A stretch of 64,000 nt of DNA from Larix kaempferi (taxonomy: Eukaryota > Streptophyta > Pinopsida > Pinales > Pinaceae), in the NCBI GenBank assembly GCA_027924585.1, contig BSBM01000179.1:10888501-10952500 (forward strand), read 5' to 3'. The translations under genes were made by a program, and so were the position numbers. Under the pieces are notes generated by a model. The model was not told the DNA's origin, searched no databases, and saw only the letters and a program-made list of their open reading frames with translations. Positions 1 through 8,979 of this stretch are shown in pieces. Numbering within the stretch: the stretch's first letter is position 1; the number at the start of each line of letters is the position of its first letter.

Positions 1-1930
1 CCCTCGAGGATACTATACACCCAAAAATCAACAGCCCACAATACTTTGTTATCGACTTGCTTCAGCTGTCAGATCAACTCTGTGGTCCAACAATCAGGTT
101 CAGTCTTCTTGCAGTGATTCTTTTGGAACGTCAACTGCGCTAGCCACTCTTACAGCAACACCGGGAATTCACAGAAGAATATCTCGTGGATATCTGAATA
201 AATGTATTTCTACAGCCAACTGGTTGTTGTTTGTTTATGATCTCACTTCTCGCTTCTTGCAAATTCCTCTGCTTTTTTATCAAACCACTCTTGGATCTCT
301 GGTTTCATCGGATGCCACAGCATATCCTCTTCTTTTCTTCCTCAGGGTCTCGACAACGGAACCATTTGTTGATGCAGCATCTATCGACAGGGGTTCACTT
401 CGCACTATTGCCAACAAACTATCAACCCAAACTCCCTTACACACCAGCTTGGAAAGGTGTAACCCTTTCTAGCAACACTTGCGGAGCAAGTGCAGTCTCA
501 CCCGAGATGAATAAGGGGACTACAGGAACCAAGTTTCCGTAGTGGAGTTGAGGATATACTTCCAACACACATTACCCTTGTAGAAATCGAAGATTATAAC
601 TTCCGCAGTCTATTATTAATTCACCATTCGCACATTAATTCATTCACAGATTTCAACAGATAACAAATATTCAAACAACATATTCAATCTACTTATTCGC
701 ATCAACAGTAATCCTTAAACCCAGAGCATATTTGCATCAAAGATACTCTACAGCATACTAAAATTATATCAAACATTCACATTCATCATTGCATCAAGAT
801 AGAGATAGAGATTGCACCATAATCGAACATCTCCATGCATTCATTAAACCCTGCGGAATGAACCTCGCAGAAATAGTCAATACACCATGTTGTAGATGCA
901 AAAACAAATCAAAAGATAGAATGAATTCTCCAAAACTGGATGCCCTTAGGCTTACAACCCTACTCTATTTATATTCTTCTATTTGGTTACAAAATGGTCC
1001 ACATGAGCAATTCTAACTAATTTAATCTTGTGCTTCCACGAACTCCGTGAATGGTCCTTCTTTCACAAATTGACCCTTCTGCACCTGTCGGCTTCCGCAC
1101 TTCCTGCGGACTTATCCCGTGCCAACAAAGAACAATGATAAGACTAATTTTATATGGCTTGAGGGTCAATTGTCATAAATTTAAAATTTATTAATATTTT
1201 AAAAATAAATATTATTCTACTAACACCACGTAGCTGAAGACAAGTCTTATGCCAATAATTTTCATAAATGAAAATAGATACACTATAAATTAATTCGACT
1301 TTTTAGATTCAGCGATGCAGTGGGATAGGATCCACTCATAATATTTAAAAAAAATGATATATGTCCACATTCATGTAGCCATGGGTGGATGATTATTTTG
1401 TTCCAAATACAATTGTTAGTTGAAACCTCAACCACACCTTCCATTTGTCATATTCATTGAATTCTAGGGATCTACGATATTCCAAACTCTTCCTTGTGAG
1501 GTAACCCATCAGGGTTTTCATAATGATATGAGCCATGCCCCTTCTCGTCAATTTGGATCTCTGGGTTTTCATTCCTCAGTCATTCAAATGGTGAAGGAGA
1601 TCTATCCAAAGATTAACATCCCTACAAGTAATTGGTCTATCTACTTGTATTTTTTGAGTACATTTTCTTTTTCCCTACTTGCAAATATTTATGAATTATG
1701 GAAGCATTGTATTGATCAATTATGGCTATATAATTATTGTATCTTCTCATGAATAATATCATCGACTTACTCCGAACTACATATGTATGTCTAGAATGCA
1801 AATATCTTTTGATAGAGACTTCCAAACTAGTCATTCGATATTAGATAGAGTAGTGGACCACTTCTAGTTTGCTAATTTGTTCTTACAAATATCTTGGTGT
1901 AGATGGCTTTGGAATGTTTAAAATCTAGAA
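1..1930. other. Unassigned left-edge sequence
   Basis: I recognise no gene or RNA here. The short open frames at 224-542 and 789-1016 have no motif I know. Bases 1-1130 are slightly more GC-rich than the stretch after them and could be the edge of a transposon cut by the window, because the block ends near ...gtgccaaca, which resembles an LTR end. No partner repeat exists in the window to test this. From about 1140 the sequence is plain AT-rich intergenic DNA. Confidence 0.3.
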
Positions 1931-2460
1931 CACTAGTAGAAAAACAGAAATATATTACTAAAAATTGCATATAAATGACTAATTTTGGTCATGTGACCAT
2001 TAGTAGTTTATTTCCAGTCACTTATAATGCGACTAAATTTGCGACTAAAAAAATGTAGTCATTTATTGGTTGTTCTGATTGGTTAATTCAACAATATATT
2101 TAATAGATTTCTTGGTCATTGATTATTGTTAATTGGCCGTTTATTTAGTAGTTGTAGTCATAGATTGTTGTCAACAAGTAATATATTTAGTCATTTAAAT
2201 CATTAATTGTCTTCAACTTGTAATATATTTAGTCATTTTTGTTCACCAATTTCCGTTGATTTGTAGTATATTTAGTCATTTTAATCATTCATTTTCGTCA
2301 ATTGATAGTATATTTAGTCATTTGTATTCACTGATTTCCGTCAATTGGTAGTATATTTAGTCATTTTAATCATTGACTATCGTCAATTGGTAGTATATTT
2401 AGTCATTTTTATTCATTGATTTCCGTCGATTGATAGTATATTAAGAAAATACATTGCAAT
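1931..2460 (+). mobile_element. CACTA-type DNA transposon terminus (one end only)
   Basis: The block opens with CACTAGTAGAAAAACAG, the kind of terminal sequence seen at the ends of plant CACTA (En/Spm) transposons. It is followed by repeated short motifs built on gactaaa, tagtcattt and gtcac, as expected for subterminal transposase-binding repeats. I found no matching inverted end (ctactagtg orientation) to the right, so the element is either truncated or its other end was displaced by later insertions. No transposase domain is visible. The ALBA and tRNA-like fragments lie just inside this end. Confidence 0.55.
2183..2445 (+). repeat. Alternating 42/43-bp tandem repeat (85-bp dimer)
   Basis: The motif atatttag recurs at 2183, 2225, 2268, 2310, 2353 and 2395, with a decayed copy at 2438, so spacings alternate 42 and 43 bases. 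Odd units carry ttattcactgatttccgtc-like text and even units carry ttaatcattgactatcgtc-like text. The true repeat is therefore an 85-bp dimer, a small higher-order array. It lies within the CACTA-like subterminal region. Confidence 0.85.
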
Positions 2461-2481
2461 ATCATTTATTAATTTATCGTA

Positions 2482-2550
2482 GGGCATGGAGGAATTGAAC
2501 CACCAACCTCCTTCCTATAAGGCATGTGCTCTTCTATTGAGATAGTACCC
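2482..2550 (-). pseudogene. tRNA-like relic
   Basis: Read on the minus strand this 69-nt stretch has the order of a tRNA gene: a GGG start, an A-box-like TCTCAATAGAAGAGCA, an anticodon-loop-like CTTATAG, then a T-arm and B-box GGTTCAATTCC and an end of ATGCCC. The T stem has a mismatch and the acceptor stem pairs poorly beyond GGG, so I call it a decayed or tRNA-derived sequence rather than a working gene. The anticodon would read TAT if the loop is placed correctly, but that is uncertain. A covariance-model search would decide. Confidence 0.4.
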
Positions 2551-2777
2551 TTTAAGAATTGGGGAGATGACACTTTTAAAATGAAAGAAAGTAAGTATAA
2601 AGATGTATGGGCACTTAGTTGAGAACCTTGCATATAACAATTACAGCATAGTCCCAAAAACTTATGTTTGTATTCATTTTTCACACAAAGTTAAAAATAT
2701 ATTTATTTACAAAATATCTAGAGCCATCAAGAGCAATTGATTAGTACTTACTTGAAGTACATTTTCAAGTATATTAT

Positions 2778-3731
2778 CTATGTACTAAAAGTTGTTGACA
2801 CACTTCCTTCAACACCAACAATTGCTATTTGTTTGGTTTGTGGAGCTTGATAACTGTAGTTTAAGGAAAAAAAAGAGATCAGATGAGACAAACAAGATAA
2901 TCACATGATGTACTACCACTAACACTACAAGTTAAAACTCATCAAATAAAAAATGAAAATTACATCTAGTTGCATCACTAAAGGAAGCAATGATTATAGC
3001 ATTTGTGCAAACCAGAATGATAAATTAATTAATTTATGACAAACTTCAACATTGATCCATAAAATCAAGTGTGCAATAGCTTCATTCTAAATTATTACCT
3101 TGTGGAAACAACATCAAGCTCCTTTAATGAAAGAGTGGTTGTAATCATAGAAACGTGTCGAGTTGTCTCCAAGCTAGAGGGAAAAAAACAAAATAACAAT
3201 TCATCGTACAAATGAATCCAACGAAGTTAAAAAAATTGACACAAAAATGATGAAATCTTTCCCCTAGTTATCATAAGACTAAAAGTGTGTGCTATCACTA
3301 AATGCTAGATATGACCACCCCTAATTAGTTATAATAACAAAAACAAGCATATTGCAAGTAACATTTTCAATACATCGGAGAAAAAGATGGAAAGCTTGGC
3401 CAAAGGACAAGCTAATGTTGAAGATTATTTATTTTAATACTCAAAGTTGAATAATGAGCATTGAATTCTAAACTTTATCACAATATTACTTATGGTAACA
3501 ACCCCTCTTCGATTAGTTCTCAAACATGAATTCTTTGCTACAAAGTTACCAACGATCATGTAGACAACTAATAAAAATATTATACAGTATGCTATAAGCT
3601 TTAAAAATAAAAATTTAAAAGATATCCAAAATTTTCTACATAATATGCACTTTGATAATTTCAGCAATATCTAGAGCCTTGCTAATGGCTTGGCCCATTG
3701 CTTTCAACATGATTTCTAGAGTCACCATGTC
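2778..3731 (-). pseudogene. ALBA-domain protein gene fragment (ALBA4/5/6-like), broken
   Basis: Four exon-like blocks on the minus strand encode consecutive parts of the ALBA nucleic-acid-binding domain. Exon A (3651-3731, 27 codons) includes EIMLKAMGQAISKALDIAEI. Exon B ends at 3494 and reads ELIEEGLLP. Exon C (3099-3173) reads LETTRHVSMITTTLSLKELD. Exon D (from 2853) starts YQAPQ. Exons A, C and D keep AG acceptors, and A and C keep GT donors. B and C join in phase as ...LLP|LETT. Exon B is broken twice: its donor is AT instead of GT, and the tryptophan codon before ELIEE is TGA. ALBA proteins bind RNA and DNA. The domain's N-terminus and the RGG tail are missing. The fragment could be a decayed host gene or one carried by the adjacent CACTA-like element. 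Confidence 0.75.
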
Positions 3732-4490
3732 CTAAATAGAAAAAACCTTAGTTGGAAAATACAATTGAAAAGTGCTTGCATCTTTCATCTTCAAAACAAA
3801 AACTATAAATCGGAGATAACTTGGCCACTCATATATAATTCTAAAAATTGAATAGTAACTATCTTTTTCAGTTTAGCTAGTATTCATGTACATATTAGTT
3901 GTGTGAAGAAAACTAATGGACTCCAAACTGGATAAACATATTACGTAAAAGTCATCAATCCAAAAACAAGCATGACTTGGCGAAGAATTTACATGAAAAA
4001 TACAACTTCATTTGTACATATCATTTAAGGGGATAGGAAGTCTTCATATGACTTTCTTGAGTAGACGAATAATAACAAATGTACAACATAGAATAGCAAG
4101 AAATTGGTAGTGAAACATGATGTTATCCAAAAATAATTTATAAATTAATGGCATAGTCATTTCAAGACTAAAAGATATGTATATACTTTGGCTTTTTTTT
4201 GTGGTTATATCAAAATTAGGTATTTTGGCCCCTTCCAACAAATTCTATATCGCACTTTTGCCTCACATGCACCTTATTCACTTCATATACATATGCCATT
4301 TATGTTTCCCTATCATGACACCACACACGATCATTACTTGTGCATGCTTCCAAGTTACGTGATGTTTTTTTATGCTTAGTTTAGAAAGTATGGTTACATG
4401 AGCACTTGTTTAGTCATGGCACCTATTTTTTGGATTGCTTAGCAGGCTAAAATATAATATATTTTTCATCTCCATTCATTCTATTCAATG
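3732..4490. other. Intergenic, nothing recognised
   Basis: AT-rich sequence with short random open frames. I looked here for the missing ALBA N-terminal exon and did not find it. Confidence 0.4.
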
Positions 4491-4628
4491 ACAATTTTAA
4501 TATTTTTATCTGATATACTAGCAAGTTTAAGATTTTGAACCATGAGAAATTTACTTTTGACAATTTTAATATTTTTATTTGATATACTAGCAAGTTTAAG
4601 ATTTTGAACCATGAGAAATTTACTTATG
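4491..4628 (+). repeat. 69-bp direct tandem duplication
   Basis: The 69-base unit beginning acaattttaatatttttat occurs at 4491-4559 and again at 4560-4628 with very few differences. It is a recent local duplication in non-coding DNA. Confidence 0.9.
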
Positions 4629-4779
4629 AGCAACTCCTGAACCATGTGGGAACATTATTTAGGATTCGTTCTTGAAAAAAATTACAAAATCGAAGCACTT
4701 TCATATAATATGGAATTATAATCACAAGAAGAAAATAGTCAAAAGAAAACATGTTACATGTAGATATATGAAATATATG

Positions 4780-7700
4780 TGTCACGTCCCCTCCCATCCT
4801 ACCATCTAGGTGGAGAGGATCGTGAGGTTAAACCGGGCATCTAGCCCCATAAATCAGTAATTAAACATTCGGTTTGAGAAGAAGATGAACATATGCAATT
4901 GCATAAACATTTGAATACACAGCGGAAGTAAATTCGTTTGACACATCCATCATACATTCAAGATATTCATCAATTAACAATTGAGAGATAGCATAAGAGA
5001 ATACTTATCTTAATGAAGCAGTCCCAAACAACCAGCTACGCTTCTGCAACGTTCCACCCAACCATAGGCCAGTGTGCTCTTCAATTTCTCAGCACCACTG
5101 CCACCCCCCGAGCTGGGCATGATCTCCACAAGGAGCTAGGGAACAACAGGGTCTCACATAACCATAGATACACCAGAATCAGCTATACCAACCAGCAGTT
5201 GGGTTTCTAACAGTTCCAGGAAAACGTGGGCAACCAAAACGAAAAGGAGAAATGGGAAATCAACCCCAGGAGAGCAGATTCGTTTTCAGAAGAATACTCA
5301 TGGGCATTTCGTGGGCAAAAACGGCCTCCATAACCCCAAAATCGTGGCTCTCTTCTCCCCAGCCAATGAGCTAACCAAAAACGAGTCTATAGGCATGGAA
5401 AAAAAAACAGGAAATGGTGAAAAACGTGAAGGATAGAACCCCCACAGGCTCAGACTGCGTGAGAGAGTGAATGCCATGGGTGAAGAATGGCTTTTGGGCC
5501 CATTTCGTGGGGGTTTTCTTGCCCCACAAACAAAACACGATTTTCCAAGTTGATGGGTTTCCCATGCACGAAAATTGACAGCCATACCTCTCCCATCCCA
5601 AGGCATTTATTGTCTCAACCAATTCTTGGAAGGATTAAATGATTGGGTGCATGAGACCAAATGGGTAGTTGAGAGTTCATGGGTTTCCTCAATGAAATGG
5701 CTTAACACCATGGCTCAAGAGTTTGGTTATTTTTCCCTCCCTATTCCTTGTAAAGATCATGCCCCCATCTCTTTGTTGCATTGTGTAGCTGATTGTGGGT
5801 TTTTCATTAAAATTGCATATTTACATGATGTCCGATTTTACATTGTGCACCCCTAGCACAAGAAATCTATGCATCTACTCTAATTGCCGATTCATAAAAC
5901 GACAAATCAATGGCGGGGCCTTGGCCTTGAGCTCCTCACCATGATTAAGTTACAATATTTACATCATTTACGATTTAATGCAAAAAGGGGGTCCAAATGG
6001 GGACGTGACAATATGGATAAGGTTTCAACGATTATAGATGTGCAAAACACGAAGGTGACAAGTGCTACCTTCGATACAATCACTTAGGATTTATATTTTT
6101 TCAAAGTACAATCCATTCTTGAATCCCACCCAAATAAGGGAGAACATGCAAATCATGATAGAACCCTTTAACTTCATCAGATCAATTATTCAACACAGAG
6201 GCGGGTGCAACCACAAGAAATGGTCCCCATATGTTTTCTTCCTAGCAAAGGACAAAATAATGAATTTAGAAAATACAATAATGAAAAGCTCATATCAACA
6301 TAACCAAGCACTGAACAAATTAACAACCAAAATCTGAATTCATTATAAACAAGAAAAGAACAATTTAAAATATAGCAAATATTATCAGAATAGAAATTAG
6401 GTACCTTAGATAAATGAGCTAAGAATGCCATTGCTTGAATAGTCTTTCCCAAACCCATTTCATCAACTAGGATTCCATTCAATCCCTACATATATTGAAA
6501 TAAAATTACCAACCAAAATAAAAAAATCCCCAAATAATAAAAATTAAATTTGTGTTGCAGCGTCTTAAAAGTGCACACATGTTCATAACAATTTACAAGC
6601 CATTGAAGACCCTTAAGTTGGTACTCTTTCAAAATACTAAAGAACATTTTTGGTGTTTTCACTGATGATGTAAGAGGAATTGATGAACTACATAGGATAG
6701 AGTGGTACCAAGGAAATTTTGATTCCAAAGGGAATAACAAAGACAATAATGCAAGGAAGCATTGGACTAACTTATATAAGGGCTAAGTTAGAACTTTATT
6801 ATCCAAAAACTTATAGGTTGAGAAAATCCATGTTGTTAGAACCTTTAGCCACACCCTCAAGTGTCAAGTTATCATTTCCATGAAACTTCAAGCACACATC
6901 ATCAAATGCACTTGTTTTTTTGTTCAGATACCACGTTCTTTGCAACTTTAATGGCTTCTTCCTTAAATGCAATTTATTCTGGATCTTATTCCTCCATCAA
7001 TTTTTCATTGTTTATGTTTTGACCTTCATTTTCTTTATAAATAGAGGCTCCAATAGCCAACATAGAAGATTTAGTAGGTTGAGAAGCTGTTTTATTCTGC
7101 ATAAAATGACTGTAAAGCTCTTTCTATGACAGTAAAATTTTTAGCCTATATTGTTGTCTTTTCACTTCTCTAAGCTCTTCCTCGTGCTTTAAATCTTCTA
7201 TTTATGTTGAACCTTGGTTTTCATTAATGTCAAAGTGGCTTAGTGTCTATGTGCCAATTAGAAGAAGTACATAAAACTAAGTGTGCAAGACCTAAATCCC
7301 ACCTAGTCATGGTACTCCAAAGTTGATGTCAAAAGAGGACTCAATCTCTTTGGGCCAATTTGAAGAAATATATCAAAAATGTGTATGCAAGTCTCAGAAG
7401 TGAGCAAGACCCACCAAGTAATGGTACTCCAATAGGAAATACTCACCGAGTGATGGTCCCCGAATGCGCAAGTCCCACCAAGCCAATGAACTAGTGTGCG
7501 TAGGACCCACACAGTCATGGTACTCTATTTTCGTGGGTTAATACAAGTGGAAAATGCATGGGTAAGATGGTACGAAAAGAAAGGAAGAAGGGGTGTTACC
7601 GTTTAGAGAAGCCCCAACTCGTGGACACATTGTTTAAACAAGTGGAGTATAAATAAGAAGTGAAGATGAGGAGTGAAAAAGTAAGCTTGGAAGAACGCAT

Positions 7701-7887
7701 GGAGTAATATTCTGAATTGATAAGCTTTAGTGCAATGAAATGCTTGGGGGAATTAGAAGAAAGATGATTTGACGAAGTGCACAAGGCAACAAGAAATGCA
7801 TAAACACAAGGAGCATACACACATTTATGAGCATTTTTGAAAAGCCACAAGAAGCATGTGGATATATATGTGCACAGAATCAATGTC

Positions 7888-7889
<2 letters not shown>
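4780..7889 (-). repeat. E1 3' LTR (left copy)
   Basis: Starts tgtcacgtccc and ends near tgtgcacagaatcaatgtcga, next to the T62 tract. It holds several open frames of about 60-100 codons (for example 5298-5606 minus and 5575-5856 plus) that I do not recognise. The only interpretable coding content is the INO80 segment at 6405-7197. Around 7296-7530 the phrase catggtactc recurs several times beside cccac motifs, a weak local repeat. Confidence 0.88.
6405..7197 (-). pseudogene. INO80: Captured INO80 fragment (DBINO region to helicase motif I), E1 left LTR
   Basis: On the minus strand this encodes consecutive pieces of the plant INO80 chromatin-remodelling ATPase. In order: a DBINO-like helix (ELREVKRQQYRLK, about 7197-7137), then KELYSHFMQNK, then KEEAIKVAKNVVSEQK, then a frameshifted SAFDDVCLK. 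Exon A (6579-6687) reads LKEYQLKGLQWLVNCYE and exon B (6405-6485, 27 codons) reads [20 protein letters not shown], including the Walker A motif GLGKT. A GT-AG intron at 6486-6578 separates A and B at CYE|GLN, and exon B is followed by a GT donor. Because an intron survives, capture was from DNA or unspliced RNA. The fragment is dead: in-frame stops at 7124-7126, 6986-6988 and 6974-6976, and a shift at the T7 run 6915-6921. The remaining helicase motifs are absent. Confidence 0.88.

Positions 7890-7951
<62 letters not shown>
7890..7951 (-). repeat. 62-base T tract (poly-A in element sense)
   Basis: An uninterrupted run of 62 T on the plus strand lies exactly where the polypurine tract of E1 should be, at the join of interior and 3' LTR. 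In element sense it is A62. It is either an expanded polypurine tract or a retained poly-A-like tail. Homopolymers this long are prone to assembly error, so the exact length is uncertain. Confidence 0.8.
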
Positions 7952-8725
7952 CGGTTCGGGCGCGCGGGCCGGTTCTCCGAACGCTTCCGCAACGCGGAGC
8001 AGTTCGGCGAACGCTTCCGCAATTGCGGAGCAGTTCTGCGAACGCTTCCGCAATGGCGGAGCGATTCGCTGAATTCTCCCGCAACTGCGGAGCCATTCGG
8101 CGAATGCTCCCGCAACTGCGGAGCCATTCGGCGAAGGCTTCCGTTGCGGAGCCATTCGGCGAATGCTCCCGCAACTGCGGAGCCATTCGGCGAAGGCTTC
8201 CGCCGTTTCGGAAGACTTTCCCGAATCCTCCCGCGATCTCGGAGCCCTTCGCGGAATCCTTCCGCCGTTTCGGAAAGCTTTCTCGAATTCTTCCGCAATT
8301 TCGGAACCGTTCGCGGAATCCTTCCGCAGTTTTCGGAAGACTTTCCCGAACTCTTCCGCAATTGCGGAACCGTTCGGGGAATCCTTCCGCAGTTTCGGAA
8401 GACTTTCCCGAACTCCTTCCGAAACAACTCTAAACAAAATTTCGAAAACACTTACAAAAATTTTCTTCTTTTTCGGTGCATTTCGCCGAATTTTTCCGCG
8501 TTGCGGGACAACTCGCGGAATCCTTCCGCAAATTTCGGAAGAGAATTCCTTCCGAAAATTTCGGAAGGGAATTCCTTCCGCAAATTTCGGGGCGACTTCC
8601 CGAATTCCTCTGCGTTGCGGAAAACTTCGCGGAATGCTTCCGCAGTTTCGGAGCAATTCGCCGAATGCTTCCGCAGTTGCGGAAGACATTCGGGAATTCC
8701 TCCCGAAACAGTTTTAAAACGAATT
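7952..8725 (-). repeat. CpG-rich ~30-bp palindromic minisatellite, E1 interior
   Basis: The interior of E1 is a degenerate array of units of about 30 bases built on ttccgcaattgcggagcaattcggcgaa-like text. Each unit carries the palindrome CCGCAAnTGCGG or a TTCCGnnnnnCGGAA variant. GC and CpG content are far higher than anything nearby. Because 30 is a multiple of 3 and the repeats lack stops, long open frames appear in most frames on both strands (for example 7856-8740 plus, 7880-8689 minus). These are repeat artefacts, not genes. Unit sequence drifts along the array: gagccattcggcgaatgc near the start, gaaccgttcgcggaatcc in the middle, and gggaattccttccgcaaatt near 8520-8600. Confidence 0.88.
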
Positions 8726-8964
8726 TTCAAAGACACTTAGGAAAAATCTGCAAACTTTCTTTCATCTTGCATTCAACAATCCAACCAATGGATTTACAAT
8801 TTAATCTCTGTAAACACACACAAAATTCAAAATTCAAAATGCATGTACACACAAAATGCATTTCAGTTTCTTTTAATGCGTTTTAGCTCCAAATACAAAA
8901 TGCATGAACACACAATGATTTGCATTTCTGTGAAGGGCCCAACAGCCGTAGGGTTGAACCTAGA

Positions 8965-8976
8965 GCTCTGATACCA
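8965..8976 (-). promoter_or_regulatory. E1 primer binding site (tRNA-iMet)
   Basis: The minus strand reads TGGTATCAGAGC, a perfect complement to the 3' end of plant initiator tRNA-Met. It lies three bases inside the end of the 5' LTR at 8980. This establishes E1 as a minus-strand retroelement rather than a segmental duplication. Confidence 0.93.
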
Positions 8977-8979
8977 TTC

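Noticed and set aside
1-1140. A gene at the left edge
   Set aside because: Overlapping short frames without motifs or splice-supported exons. A transposon edge is at least as likely, and neither can be shown.
2183-2445. Tandem repeats as a CRISPR array
   Set aside because: Units are contiguous with no unique spacers, and the genome is eukaryotic. The same applies to the other arrays in the window.
5298-5856. Overlapping open frames in the E1 LTR as genes
   Set aside because: They overlap on opposite strands, carry no motif I know, and identity between the copies is explained by LTR duplication.
6405-6485. INO80 exon as part of a working host gene
   Set aside because: Upstream stops, a frame shift in a homopolymer, absence of all later helicase motifs, and duplication in both LTRs show it is a fragment.
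7856-8740. Long ORFs of 196-294 codons on both strands
   Set aside because: They arise from a 30-bp repeat without stops plus the T62 tract and are open in most frames. No start context or domain.
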